From positions 3,782,001-3,846,000 of the forward strand of contig NZ_CP154857.1 in assembly GCF_039614715.1 (NCBI RefSeq): DNA of 64,000 nucleotides, written 5' to 3'. Every line of letters begins with the position of its first letter. Within the stretch, counting starts at the first letter, position 1. This DNA is from Microbacterium sp. AZCO (lineage in GTDB: Bacteria; Actinomycetota; Actinomycetes; Actinomycetales; Microbacteriaceae). Positions 8,662 to 17,483 of the stretch are shown here, piece after piece. Below the pieces are notes generated by a model. It did not search any database, had not been told where the DNA came from, and saw only the letters and a list, made by a program, of their open reading frames with translations. Position numbers and translations under genes: made by a program.

Positions 8662-10158
8662 ATGCAGCACGCTCGCACACTGGACAAGACACTCACTCCA
8701 CAACGACGGACGGCCGCCCTCGTGGCCGCCCTCGCCGCGCTCGCCTTCGTGGTCATCGCGGCTCTGGCCCCCACGTTCGCGGCTCGCGCCGACGTTCTCG
8801 CCGGGTCGATCTTCGCGGCGAAGTCGCCGGTCAGCCTCACGAACCACAACGACACCGCGTCGGTCGAGGTCGGCACGAAGTTCCGCGTCCTCGAGGACGG
8901 CGAGGCCACGGGCCTGACGTTCTGGAAGACGCAGAACAACACCGGCACGCACGTCGGGACGCTCTGGTCGTCGACCGGGCGGGCCCTCGCGAAGGTCACC
9001 TTCACCGACGAGTCGACGTCCGGCTGGCAGACCGCCACCTTCTCGTCGCCCGTCGACCTCACGGCCGGCTCGTCGTACACCGTCTCGTACCTGGCGCCCA
9101 AGGGCCAGTACGCCGCGACGTACGACTACAAGGCCACCTCGATGTCGCCCGACGTGAGCATCGCCTCCAACGCCGGCGTGTTCCGCTACGGCAACGGCGG
9201 CACGGTGCCGACCGACACCTACCGCTCCAGCGTGTACTGGGTCGACGTGCTCTTCACGCCGACGACGTCGCCGCTGACCCCGCCGCCGACCTCGACGACC
9301 GAGCCGACGACGCCCGCCACCGACCCGACGACGCCGGCGACCGAGCCGACGACGCCGACCACGCCCCCCGCTCCTTCGACGGGCTTCCCGACCTCGGCCA
9401 ACACCGGCGTTCCCGCCGGCACGGCGCTCACCGCCTACACCGGCTCGTGCACCATCACGACGGCGAACACGGTGATCGACGCCAAGACGATCAACTGCAA
9501 CCCGCTCGCGATCCGCGCCAAGGGCGTCGTGATCTCGCGCTCGCTCGTCAACGGCACCGTCTACGCCGACACCAACGGCTCGGCGTCGTTCACGATCAGC
9601 GACAGCGACGTGAAGATCGGCAACCAGATGGGGACGGGCATCGGCGACGGCTACTTCACCGCGCAGCGCGTCGAGGTGACCGGCGGCAACCGCTCGATCA
9701 ACTGCTTCATCAACTGCACCGTCGACGGCTCGTACGTCCACGGCCAGTTCACCGACAACAGCGGTGTCGCCCACGAGTCGGGCATCCGCATGGGCTCGGG
9801 CAGCACGATCACCAACAACACGATCTCGTGCGACGCGCCTGACGTGCCGCCGGACGCCGGCTGCTCGGCCGCGCTCACGGGCTACGGCGACTTCGCCATC
9901 GTGCAGAACAACACGATCTCGGGCAACCAGTTCCTCGCGACCACCGGCGGCTACTGCGCCTACGGCGGCTCGACGCAGGGCAAGCCCTACTCGGCCGGAG
10001 TGAACAACATCCGCTTCACCGACAACGTGTTCAACCGCGGCAACGGCGGCAAGTGCGGCTACTACGGCGCCATCACGTCGTTCGACGCCTCGGCCCCCGG
10101 CAACGTCTGGTCGAACAACACGTGGGACGACGGCACTGTCCTGAAGTCCGCGAACTGA
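8662..10158 (+). CDS. Secreted DUF4082 and right-handed beta-helix protein
   Basis: The protein has 498 residues. A long N-terminal signal/anchor (basic RR at 15-16, hydrophobic stretch about 19-38, then AARA) predicts export. Residues about 43-200 match the DUF4082 pattern (TGLTFWKTQNNTGTH and SSVYWVDVLF), a module of secreted carbohydrate-related proteins. A Thr/Pro linker of about 40 residues with repeated EPTTPA units follows. The last 240 residues are rich in N/S/G/T and short beta repeats (NNTISG, TDNVF) typical of parallel beta-helix polysaccharide-binding or lyase folds, with several paired cysteines. It sits directly after the ACP cassette and may act on, or bind, the exopolysaccharide. 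I see no cell-wall sorting signal. Confidence 0.8.
   Translation: MQHARTLDKTLTPQRRTAALVAALAALAFVVIAALAPTFAARADVLAGSIFAAKSPVSLTNHNDTASVEVGTKFRVLEDGEATGLTFWKTQNNTGTHVGTLWSSTGRALAKVTFTDESTSGWQTATFSSPVDLTAGSSYTVSYLAPKGQYAATYDYKATSMSPDVSIASNAGVFRYGNGGTVPTDTYRSSVYWVDVLFTPTTSPLTPPPTSTTEPTTPATDPTTPATEPTTPTTPPAPSTGFPTSANTGVPAGTALTAYTGSCTITTANTVIDAKTINCNPLAIRAKGVVISRSLVNGTVYADTNGSASFTISDSDVKIGNQMGTGIGDGYFTAQRVEVTGGNRSINCFINCTVDGSYVHGQFTDNSGVAHESGIRMGSGSTITNNTISCDAPDVPPDAGCSAALTGYGDFAIVQNNTISGNQFLATTGGYCAYGGSTQGKPYSAGVNNIRFTDNVFNRGNGGKCGYYGAITSFDASAPGNVWSNNTWDDGTVLKSAN
9292..9370 (+). repeat. Short tandem repeat coding a Thr/Pro linker
   Basis: A unit of about 24 bases, coding for variants of EPTTPAT and DPTTPAT, is repeated about three times and joins the DUF4082 module to the beta-helix module. 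Such linkers vary in copy number between strains. Confidence 0.7.
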
Positions 10159-10175
10159 TCCTTCGGGGTCTGCCG

Positions 10176-10214
10176 ACTGGCCCTGCTCGAGTTCACCACT
10201 CGAGCAGGGCCAGT
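10176..10214. terminator. Perfect 17-bp hairpin between convergent genes
   Basis: ACTGGCCCTGCTCGAGT (10176-10192) is exactly complementary to 10198-10214, with the five-base loop TCACC. It lies 17 bases after the DUF4082 gene and includes the last codons and stop of the convergent acetyltransferase gene. This arrangement fits a bidirectional terminator. No long T-run is present on either side, as is common in high-GC actinobacteria. Confidence 0.8.
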
Positions 10215-11059
10215 TCGCTGTACAGGTAGTCCACGTCTTCGGGCGCGACGGCGGCTCCGCGCACCATCTTGGGACGTGGATGCCTGAGCTCGGCGCCGAG
10301 CGGAGCGGCGAAGCCGAGCACCCGCCGCTCGGCGAGCGTGAACGGGAGGCGGGCTCGGAGGAGCAGGTGGGAGCGCACGACGCTCCACTCCCGCCGCAGC
10401 AGGTCGCGATCGCCGCCGACGTAGAGCGGCGAGGCGAACAGACGCAGCCCCTTGCGCCGGTCGCGGCGATAGACGAGGTACGCGTAGTCGGCGCCCCGCA
10501 CCACCACGACATGCCGCGCGGCAGGCGCCTCGCGGTGGTCGCGGTAGGCCGCGGCATCCCTTCCCCTCAGCGTCGCCTCGATGACGGCCGGGTCGCTCGT
10601 CGCGCGCACTCCCCGACGCGGGAGGCGCGGGACGTTCGCCACGAGGCGCGTCGACGTGTCGAGGGCGGTGAACCCCAGGCGCCGGTCGAGCTCGACGACG
10701 CTGCCGCTCGGGGAGAGGTCGGTGAAGACGTACCCCTTCTGGTCGAGGAGCGGGCGGATGAGCCGGAGGCTGTGCGGCCGATGCTCCTCGCGGACGCAGA
10801 ACGCGGCGAGGTTGCAGAAGGCCACCGTCGCGCCGTCCACCTCGCGCTCGGAGTAGACCGCCGCGTACGCGCCGGCGAGGCCGTCGGGCCCCTCGAGCAG
10901 GTAGCCGTGGTTGGGCGCGGACACCGCCCAGGGCGGGGCGAGGACGGCCCGCCAGCGCTCGGGCGGGATGCTCTTGTCGAGGTGCGTGCTGAAGAAGCGC
11001 CCGACCGCCTCGACATCGCCGTCGCCGATGGCGCGGAGCGTCAGATTTGCGGCCGTCAC
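10193..11059 (-). CDS. GNAT-like acyltransferase
   Basis: The protein has 288 residues and starts at GTG 11059. The first 140 residues resemble a GNAT domain: LTLRAIGDGDVEAVGRFF is the usual opening, a central CNLAAFCVREEHRPHSLRLI carries an arginine-rich cofactor loop, and ELDRRLGF is the closing beta-bulge region. The second half is not recognised. The gene points against the surrounding polysaccharide genes and shares a terminator hairpin with the DUF4082 gene. It might acylate a sugar or amine of the polymer, but no substrate can be assigned. The start is uncertain because the ribosome site is weak. Confidence 0.65.
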   Translation of the reverse strand: MTAANLTLRAIGDGDVEAVGRFFSTHLDKSIPPERWRAVLAPPWAVSAPNHGYLLEGPDGLAGAYAAVYSEREVDGATVAFCNLAAFCVREEHRPHSLRLIRPLLDQKGYVFTDLSPSGSVVELDRRLGFTALDTSTRLVANVPRLPRRGVRATSDPAVIEATLRGRDAAAYRDHREAPAARHVVVVRGADYAYLVYRRDRRKGLRLFASPLYVGGDRDLLRREWSVVRSHLLLRARLPFTLAERRVLGFAAPLGAELRHPRPKMVRGAAVAPEDVDYLYSELALLEW

Positions 11060-11160
11060 GGCTCATATGCTATGGCCATTCCCAGCCTGCTCGATTAGGA
11101 TCTTGACAGGGCTTGGGGGCCCCGTACCCGAAATGGCATGTACCTCGAGGGGGAGGTCCA

Positions 11161-12009
11161 ATGCTGAGCGTCATCGTCGCTGCCCATAACGAGGAGAACG
11201 GTCTCGGCCCGTGTGTCGATCGCCTGCTGGCGCAGGGGGTCCCCGCCGATGAGATCGTCGTGATTCCGAACGGGTGCACCGACCGAACAGCACAGTGCGC
11301 GCACGACCGGGGGGTCTGCGTCGTCGAACGTCGCGAGCCGGGCAAATCGGCCGCGATCAATGCGGGGGAGCCGTTCGCACACGGCTTCCCCCGCATCTAC
11401 CTGGATGCCGACATCCTCGTTCCCGACGGAGCGCTCGCCGCCGTCGAGAAGGAGCTCGCCGAGCATCCGGACGTCCTCGCCGTCGCGCCGGCGCGGCGCA
11501 TGAACACGGCCGGCAGACCGTGGGCCGTGCGGGCGTACTTCGCCGTCAACACGCAGCTGCCGGCGTTCGAGCGGTCGCTCTTCGGACGGGGCATGTTCGC
11601 GCTGTCCGAGGAGGGGCGCAAGCGGTTCGGCGAGTTCCCGACGCTCATCGCCGACGACCTCTTCGTCGACTCCGTGTTCGCGCCGGACGAGAAGGCCGTC
11701 GTGCCGGAGGTGGCCATCGTGGTCGAGGCGCCGATGACGACGAGAGATCTGCTCGCGCGTCTCGAGCGGGTGCGGCGCGGCAACAGCCAGATGCGGGCGG
11801 CGTCGCAGTCGCTCGGCATCTCGGTGCGCGCCGCCGATCACTGGGCGTGGCTGCGCGACGTCGTGCTGCCGCATCCGCGCCTGTGGATCGCCGCCGTCCC
11901 GTATGCGGTCATCACCGCGATCGCCGAGCATCGCGCCGCGAGACCCGCGACGGGAGCGGCCGCATGGGGTCGCGACGAGAGCACCCGGACCGGCCTGCGC
12001 GCGGCGTGA
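11161..12009 (+). CDS. Glycosyltransferase family 2
   Basis: The protein has 282 residues. The ATG at 11161 follows GAGGGGGAGG, a strong ribosome site. The GT-A fold is shown by MLSVIVAAHNEENGLGPCVD at the start, GKSAAINAG, and YLDADILVPDGAL with the metal-binding DxD. A C-terminal hydrophobic stretch near 230-250 suggests membrane association. This gene heads the second plus-strand part of the polysaccharide locus, coupled to the deacetylase, Wzz-like and Wzy genes. The divergent 100-bp gap to the acetyltransferase gene must hold its promoter, though no clear match to consensus is visible. Confidence 0.88.
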   Translation: MLSVIVAAHNEENGLGPCVDRLLAQGVPADEIVVIPNGCTDRTAQCAHDRGVCVVERREPGKSAAINAGEPFAHGFPRIYLDADILVPDGALAAVEKELAEHPDVLAVAPARRMNTAGRPWAVRAYFAVNTQLPAFERSLFGRGMFALSEEGRKRFGEFPTLIADDLFVDSVFAPDEKAVVPEVAIVVEAPMTTRDLLARLERVRRGNSQMRAASQSLGISVRAADHWAWLRDVVLPHPRLWIAAVPYAVITAIAEHRAARPATGAAAWGRDESTRTGLRAA

Positions 12010-12674
12010 GGCGCACCGTGAGGGTCGTGCACCTGTGCTTCCACGGCATCGGCTCGCCGTCGCGCGAGCGGGAGCCCGGTGAGGCGCGCTACTGGGTCGA
12101 CGACGAGCTGTTCCTGCGGACGCTCGACGAGGTCGCCGGGCGCGCCGACGTGCGGCTGAGCTTCGACGACGGCAACCGCAGCGACGTCGAGGTCGCACTC
12201 CCCGCCCTGCGCGAGCGGGGGCTGCGGGCCCGGTTCTTCGCGCTCGCCGGCCGGCTCGACGACCCGCTCAGCCTCGGCGCCGACGACCTGCGGCTGCTCG
12301 TGTCCGCCGGCATGGAGGTGGGCTCGCACGGGTGGGCGCACGTGTCGCTCCGAGGCCTCGACGACCGCGGCGCCCGGCGGGAGCTGCAGAACGCCCGCCG
12401 GACGATCGAAGAGGCTGCGGGATGCCGCGTCACGGAGCTCGCCCTGCCCCTCGGGCAGTACGACCGCGAGCTCCTCGGACGCCTGCGGGACGCCGGCTAC
12501 GACCGCGTCTTCACGAGCGACCGGCGACCCGCCCGCGAGAACACGTGGCTGCAGCCGCGGTACAGCATCACCTCGACGGACACGATCGCGTCGGTGCGAC
12601 GCATCCTCTCCGCGCGGCGGTCCGTCCAGTCGACCCGCAGCGCACTCGTCGGCGCTGCGAAACGGCTGAGGTGA
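12006..12674 (+). CDS. Polysaccharide deacetylase (NodB domain)
   Basis: The protein has 222 residues from GTG 12006, which overlaps the preceding stop. GTG 12018 is an alternative start. NodB carbohydrate esterase 4 motifs are present: LSFDDGNRSD (motif 1 with both aspartates), GSHGWAHVSL (motif 2, the HxxxxH-type metal histidines) and LALPLGQYD (equivalent to RxPxG). There is no signal peptide, so it would act in the cytoplasm or on lipid-linked intermediates. Being within the operon, it probably N-deacetylates the repeat unit, which would create a free amine. Confidence 0.8.
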   Translation: MRRTVRVVHLCFHGIGSPSREREPGEARYWVDDELFLRTLDEVAGRADVRLSFDDGNRSDVEVALPALRERGLRARFFALAGRLDDPLSLGADDLRLLVSAGMEVGSHGWAHVSLRGLDDRGARRELQNARRTIEEAAGCRVTELALPLGQYDRELLGRLRDAGYDRVFTSDRRPARENTWLQPRYSITSTDTIASVRRILSARRSVQSTRSALVGAAKRLR

Positions 12675-12684
12675 GGGCTTCGGC

Positions 12685-13371
12685 ATGAACTTCTCCGAGC
12701 TCGCGGGCATCGTATTCCGGCGCTGGTATGCACTCGTCGCCGCCGTGATCGTCGCCGGGGTGCTCCTCGCGACCTTCATGGCCGACGGCGGCGTGTACTC
12801 GAGCCGGACGATCGTCACTTTCACGCTGCCGCAGACGTCGGTCATCACGCCCGGGAACGGGGCCAACGACGGCAACGTCGTGGCGTTCGCGGGCGTCGTC
12901 GCGGGTGAGGTCAACAACGGGCGCGCCGCGGCGCGGTACTCCACCGACGACGCTCCGTTCTACGGCGCCGGCATCCGCGAGGGGGTGCTCATCGCGATCC
13001 CCAACGCCGGGAACCAGTGGTACAACGACTACTCGAGGGCGGAGATCGAGATCGAGGTCGTCGGGCGCACGCGGGAGTGGGTCGAGCAGCGGCAGGACGA
13101 ACTCGTGACCGCCGTCCTCGCCGCCGCCGAGCAGCGGCAGGCGTCGCTCGTCGCCGACTCGAAGCAGCGCATCGCGGTCGAGGTCATGCCGCTCACCCTC
13201 GCGGTCCAGCACATCGCCCCCTCGGGCTCGCAGAAGCTCGCGGCGGCCGCCGCCCTCGCCATCGCCGCCCTGCTCGGCGGCGCCTGGCTCGCCGTGCGGA
13301 TGGAGGCGCGAGCGTCGCGCCGCCTGCGCCGCCGCGGCCGGGTCATCTCGATGGAAGGAGCCGCGACATGA
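12685..13371 (+). CDS. Wzz-like chain-length/polymer co-polymerase protein 1
   Basis: The protein has 228 residues and starts at ATG 12685 after GGTGAGG. It has an N-terminal membrane helix (about 13-32), a mainly extracytoplasmic domain and a second helix (about 190-208). This is the two-helix layout of Wzz/polysaccharide co-polymerases, but smaller than classical Wzz and without the Pro-rich second helix motif. It has no tyrosine-kinase domain. The next gene encodes a similar protein with which it overlaps by ATGA. Together they may form a hetero-oligomer that sets polymer length. Confidence 0.65.
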   Translation: MNFSELAGIVFRRWYALVAAVIVAGVLLATFMADGGVYSSRTIVTFTLPQTSVITPGNGANDGNVVAFAGVVAGEVNNGRAAARYSTDDAPFYGAGIREGVLIAIPNAGNQWYNDYSRAEIEIEVVGRTREWVEQRQDELVTAVLAAAEQRQASLVADSKQRIAVEVMPLTLAVQHIAPSGSQKLAAAAALAIAALLGGAWLAVRMEARASRRLRRRGRVISMEGAAT

Positions 13372-14138
13372 GCCTTGCGGACCTGCTCAGTGGACTCGTG
13401 CGTCGGTGGTACATCACCTTCCCGGGCATCATCCTCGCCGTCGCCGCGGCGATCGGCGTCTGGTACGTCGTGCCGCCGGGCTACGAGCGCACCGCGACGC
13501 AGCTCCTGCTGCCCGGCGCGCAGAGCATGCCCGCCTCGTCCAATCCCCTCCTCTATCTCGGCGGCCTCTCCAATGCGGCCGACGTGCTCGTGCGTGCGGT
13601 GGGATCGAAGAACGTCGTCGGCGACATAAAGAAGGAGTATCCGGGAGTCGATGTCGAGGTGACTCGGGATGCCTCGACCGCCGGCCCCATCATCCTCATC
13701 ACCGTCACGGCGCCCAGCGACGCCAAGGCCGTCGCCGCGCTCGACGATCTCGTGATCCGGACGGCGGGGGTGCTCGCAGACCTGCAGAACGAGGAGCACA
13801 TCCTCAACACCAACCGCATCACGGTCGTCCCCATCACGGTCGACGAGAAGAGCGTCCTGCAGGAGCGCAACCGGCTCGTCGCCGTGTTCGCCGTCGGACT
13901 CGCCATCGCGGGCCTCAGCATCCTCATCGCGGGACTCGTCGACGGCGTGCTGCGTCGCCGGCGACGCAGGCACGAGGCCGACGCCGCGCGTGCCCGCGGG
14001 GCCGAGGGGGACGAGGGGGAGATGACGGCGCCGGGCGAGCCGCCTGCCGACGAGGTCGCACCCGACCTCCTGCCCGAGTTCGACGACACCGCGCCGATCG
14101 TCATCGAGCGGCCCGACGTCCTCGCGCGCGGATCCTGA
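13368..14138 (+). CDS. Wzz-like chain-length/polymer co-polymerase protein 2
   Basis: The protein has 256 residues and an ATGA overlap with the first Wzz-like gene. Both proteins open in a similar way (LAGIVFRRWY in the first, LLSGLVRRWY here), followed by a membrane helix at about 17-35. A second helix (about 178-200) leads into a very basic RRRRRR stretch and an acidic, disordered cytoplasmic tail ending in IVIERPDVLARGS. Tails of this kind in actinobacterial exopolysaccharide loci contact cytoplasmic partners, but no kinase motif is present. Confidence 0.65.
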   Translation: MSLADLLSGLVRRWYITFPGIILAVAAAIGVWYVVPPGYERTATQLLLPGAQSMPASSNPLLYLGGLSNAADVLVRAVGSKNVVGDIKKEYPGVDVEVTRDASTAGPIILITVTAPSDAKAVAALDDLVIRTAGVLADLQNEEHILNTNRITVVPITVDEKSVLQERNRLVAVFAVGLAIAGLSILIAGLVDGVLRRRRRRHEADAARARGAEGDEGEMTAPGEPPADEVAPDLLPEFDDTAPIVIERPDVLARGS

Positions 14139-14142
14139 CGTC

Positions 14143-15543
14143 ATGACGATCGAGCGGCCCGCTGCTCCGGTCCCGGCGCTCCGGCACCGGGGCATCTCGA
14201 CGACACGCGACGTCGACGCCCTGACGCTGCTGACGGTGTACCTTGTGCTGCTCCTCGCCGTGCCGTCGAACATCACCATCACGGCGCTGGGCTCGCTGGG
14301 CCGCCCCGCACTCCTGTGGGGCGTCGTCCTCTTCGTCTTCTGGGCCGCGTCGCGGCTGCAGCAGCACGACGACCTCGGCCTGCCGGTCCGGCAGCCCGTG
14401 CGCTTCGCGTTCGCCCTGCTCGTCGTCGTCGCGCTCGTGAGCTTCGCGGCGGCGCTCCTGCGCGGTCAGCCCGCCGACCAGGTGAGCCCCGCGATGACCG
14501 CCCTCGTGCGGCTCGTCTCCTGGGGCGGCGTGCTGCTTCTCGCCGTCGACGGCCTGACGACGATGCACGACATCACGCGGCTCGTGCGGCGCATCGCGAT
14601 CGGTGTGGGGCTCCTCGCGGCGCTCGGCATCGCGCAGGCCCTCACCGGACAGCCGATCGTCGACTTCTGGACGCAGATCCCCGGCCTGTCCGGCCCCGAC
14701 GACCTCGGTCTCGGCGAGCGCGGCGGTGTGGTGCGGTCGGCCGGCACGGCCATCCACCCGCTCGAGTACGCGACGGCGCTCAACGCGGCACTCCCGCTCG
14801 TGATCGCGGTCGCGGTGTCGAACGGATTCCGGCGCGGGGCGGCGTCGGCGAGGTCCAGCATCCTGTGGTGGCTGCCGGCGGCGCTCGTCGCCGCGAGCGC
14901 GATCGTCGGCGTCTCGCGCTCGGCGATCATCGGGTTCGCCCTCGCTTCGCTCGCGATGATCCCGATGCTCCCGCGGCGGTACCGCCTCATCGTCGTGATC
15001 GGAGGCGGGAGCCTCGCGGCGGGCATCATCGTGGCCGTGCCGGGGCTCCTCGGCACGACGATGTCGCTCTTCACGGGGGCGGGCGACGATCCGAGCACGC
15101 AGTCCCGCATCTCCGGGCTCGACCGCCTCACGGACTTCGTGTCGCCGTCGCCGCTCATCGGCACCGGGTTCGGCACGTTCCTGCCGCGGTACTTCATCTT
15201 CGACGACCAGTGGGTGCTCATGACGGTCGAGCTGGGACTGCTCGGCGTCCTCGCCTTCGCGGGGATCTTCGCCGCCGCGATCTGGAGCGCCCTGCGCGCA
15301 CGACGCCTCTCCCGCGAGGAGGACGTGTCGCTGCTCGGCTACTCGCTCGCCGTCTCGCTGCTCGTCGTGGCCGTGCTCTTCGTCTTCTTCGACGGGCTGT
15401 CGTTCCCGATCTCAGCCGGCATGCTCTTCCTGCTGGCGGGCCTGTGCGGGGCGACGCTCACGATCGGGACGGCGGATGCTGCGGCCGAGCGCGTCGCGAG
15501 CGTGCATCGCACCGCGGCCGATCCGGACGACGAGGGCCTCTGA
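14143..15543 (+). CDS. O-antigen ligase/polymerase family (Wzy-like) membrane protein
   Basis: The protein has 466 residues and about ten to twelve predicted membrane helices. It has a large periplasmic loop between helices with GSGFGTF-like sequence (IGTGFGTFLPRY), typical of the Wzy/WaaL C-terminal region, and RSAGTAIHPLEYA in the middle. The start lies 4 bp after the second Wzz-like gene. It should polymerise lipid-linked repeats outside the membrane. Its last 132 bases overlap the 3' end of the convergent glycosyltransferase gene on the other strand. Confidence 0.85.
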   Translation: MTIERPAAPVPALRHRGISTTRDVDALTLLTVYLVLLLAVPSNITITALGSLGRPALLWGVVLFVFWAASRLQQHDDLGLPVRQPVRFAFALLVVVALVSFAAALLRGQPADQVSPAMTALVRLVSWGGVLLLAVDGLTTMHDITRLVRRIAIGVGLLAALGIAQALTGQPIVDFWTQIPGLSGPDDLGLGERGGVVRSAGTAIHPLEYATALNAALPLVIAVAVSNGFRRGAASARSSILWWLPAALVAASAIVGVSRSAIIGFALASLAMIPMLPRRYRLIVVIGGGSLAAGIIVAVPGLLGTTMSLFTGAGDDPSTQSRISGLDRLTDFVSPSPLIGTGFGTFLPRYFIFDDQWVLMTVELGLLGVLAFAGIFAAAIWSALRARRLSREEDVSLLGYSLAVSLLVVAVLFVFFDGLSFPISAGMLFLLAGLCGATLTIGTADAAAERVASVHRTAADPDDEGL

Positions 15544-16467
15544 GTCGTCGACCCCTGCCAGCCAGGCCGGTCCGCGGGCTTCGCGCAGCCGCGCGGGACG
15601 GACGAGGTCGCGAAGGGCCGCTGCGCTCGTGCGCCTGCCGAGCAGCGCGCGGCTCGCCTCTCGCACGACCGTGGCCGTCCAGAACACGGCGGTGGCGATG
15701 GGGCCGTGCCGCGATCCGTAGAGCCGCACGCGATTGGCGACGAGCAGCGACCACGCCCGGGGGGATCCGGCCGAGCCGCCCTCCAGGTGCGTCGCGACGG
15801 CGCGCGGCTCGAACCACGTGGCGATGCCGCAGTCCCGTGCGCGGAGCTCGAACTCGGTCTCCTCCGAATAGAGGAAGTACGACTCGTCCCACGCTCCCAC
15901 GACGCGCACGCACTCGGCACTGAGCAGCTGCGTCGAGCCCTCCGCCCAGTCGGTGGCACGGGCCGACTCGTAGCGGCGAGGGTCCGTGACGACCTCGCCG
16001 AGCCGCGAGCGCGCGCCGATCCGCTCCGAGCCGACGAGCGCGTCGGCCCACGCCCGGGCGATCGTGGGCTCGCGGCGCATCGACCAGATGATGTCGCCCT
16101 TCGCGTCGAGGAGGCGCGGCACCGCGATGCCGACGCCCGGCCGCAGCGCCGCGTACAGGGTCGCCAGGCAGCCCGGCTCGAGCCGCACGTCGGCGTTGAC
16201 GACGAGGTAGGCATCCTGATCGCCCGCCGCCCGGATCGCGGCGTTGACGCCGCCCGCGTAGCCGAGGTTGCCGCCCGTCTCCACGACGCGCGCGAACGGC
16301 GCGCACGCGGCGACGCGGTCGAGGGTGTTGTCGCCTGAGGCGTTGTCGGCGACGACGAGCGTCCAGTCCGTGCCCGCCGCGCCCGCCTCGAGCGAGGCGA
16401 CGAACCCGTCGACCAGCTCCGCGCTGTCGTACGTCACGACGCAGACGGCGATGCGGGGCCCGCTCAT
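15412..16467 (-). CDS. Glycosyltransferase family 2 (rhamnosyltransferase-like)
   Basis: The protein has 351 residues, with an ATG start that overlaps the preceding stop codon. GT-A motifs are IAVCVVTYDSAELVDGFVAS, VVADNASGDNT, GGNLGYAGGVNAAIR and VVNADVRLEP (DxD equivalent). ATDWAEGSTQLLSAECVRVV and DESYFLYSEETEFELRARD resemble acceptor-side motifs of rhamnosyltransferases. The C-terminal 44 codons lie antisense to the Wzy-like gene, and no earlier stop exists. It belongs to the minus-strand half of the same polysaccharide locus. Confidence 0.87.
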   Translation of the reverse strand: MSGPRIAVCVVTYDSAELVDGFVASLEAGAAGTDWTLVVADNASGDNTLDRVAACAPFARVVETGGNLGYAGGVNAAIRAAGDQDAYLVVNADVRLEPGCLATLYAALRPGVGIAVPRLLDAKGDIIWSMRREPTIARAWADALVGSERIGARSRLGEVVTDPRRYESARATDWAEGSTQLLSAECVRVVGAWDESYFLYSEETEFELRARDCGIATWFEPRAVATHLEGGSAGSPRAWSLLVANRVRLYGSRHGPIATAVFWTATVVREASRALLGRRTSAAALRDLVRPARLREARGPAWLAGVDDSEALVVRIGRGAMHARDALGRSIRRPDRERRPAQARQQEEHAG

Positions 16468-17483
16468 GACGAGCGCACCACCGAGGGCGACCACGCGTGC
16501 TCGAGGAACAGCTCGGGCGGCTGCGATCCGTCGGCGCGGAGCGCCCACACGTCGGAATCGCCGGTCGCGCGCGGCATCCCGTACAGGATCGTGCTGTCGT
16601 CGAGCCACTCGATCTGATCGTCCACAGACCGCGATTCGGGCAGTGTGCGCACCTGCTTCGTCGCGAGATCGAGGATCGAGGGCGTCCAGTGCACCGTCGG
16701 GCCGGAGCCCGACTCGACCCGCTTGAAGGCGATGCGGGAGCCGTCGGGCGACAGCGACGGGCACTCCACGTTCTTCGCGATGGCGGTGAGGGTGCGCGCC
16801 TTCAGGTCGCCCTCCACGAGGTACGTCTGGCCGCCCGTCTGCGCCGTCGCGTAGAAGGTCGTGTCGTCGGCGAACGTCACGCCCCAGAAGTTGCGGTCGA
16901 CGGGCGCGGTGGGCTGCCCGCCGATCAGCAGTGTGAACTGCTCGAGGTCGCCGATCACCTCGCCGCTCGTGCGGCGCACGACGGTCTGCGTCGAGAAGCC
17001 GACGGCGGCATAGGAATGGCCCGTCACGAACGACGTCGTCGCGACGAGCGACGCGTCGTCGGACAGGCGGGTGCGGCTCGGGACGCCCGGCAGTGACCAC
17101 TCCTGCATGGGGCGCCCCGAGTCCTCATAGAGCGCGGCGCGATAGGCGGGGACGATGCCGCGCTCCGACCACAGGCACGCGAACTCGTGCGCGGAGGCGT
17201 CGACGCGGTCGCACGCGACTCCGCTCGTCGCCCGCGGGCCCTGCGGATCGTCGAGCGGGACGCTGGCGACGAGCCCGTAGTCGGCGCCCGGCGCTGTGCT
17301 GCGGAAGACGATCCGGTCCCCCGTCGCCCACCCGGGAGCCGGTGACGCGCTCGCCGCCGTCACGGTCTCTCCCGCGCGTGCCGCGTTGCGCTGCAGCGCG
17401 ATCGCCGCGGTCGCGCCGACGACGGCGAGCGCCGTGATCGAGATCGCGACGACCGCGATCCAGCGGGCGCGGCGGGTGCTCAC
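16464..17483 (-). CDS. Membrane-anchored TolB-like beta-propeller protein
   Basis: The protein has 339 residues from GTG 17483, which overlaps the MFS gene stop. One N-terminal helix (about 7-27) anchors it, with the rest outside the cell. The extracytoplasmic part has WD40/TolB-like beta-propeller repeats: CPSLSPDGSRIAFKRVE and DDSTILYGMP are recognisable blade segments. No catalytic motif is seen. Its position between an MFS transporter and a glycosyltransferase suggests a scaffold role in polymer export, which is an inference. Confidence 0.7.
   Translation of the reverse strand: MSTRRARWIAVVAISITALAVVGATAAIALQRNAARAGETVTAASASPAPGWATGDRIVFRSTAPGADYGLVASVPLDDPQGPRATSGVACDRVDASAHEFACLWSERGIVPAYRAALYEDSGRPMQEWSLPGVPSRTRLSDDASLVATTSFVTGHSYAAVGFSTQTVVRRTSGEVIGDLEQFTLLIGGQPTAPVDRNFWGVTFADDTTFYATAQTGGQTYLVEGDLKARTLTAIAKNVECPSLSPDGSRIAFKRVESGSGPTVHWTPSILDLATKQVRTLPESRSVDDQIEWLDDSTILYGMPRATGDSDVWALRADGSQPPELFLEHAWSPSVVRSS

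Noticed and set aside
8521..10557. Long minus-strand ORF opposite the DUF4082 gene
   Set aside because: It mirrors codon bias of the plus-strand gene and has a repetitive Arg/Val/Gly-rich composition, with no recognisable domain.
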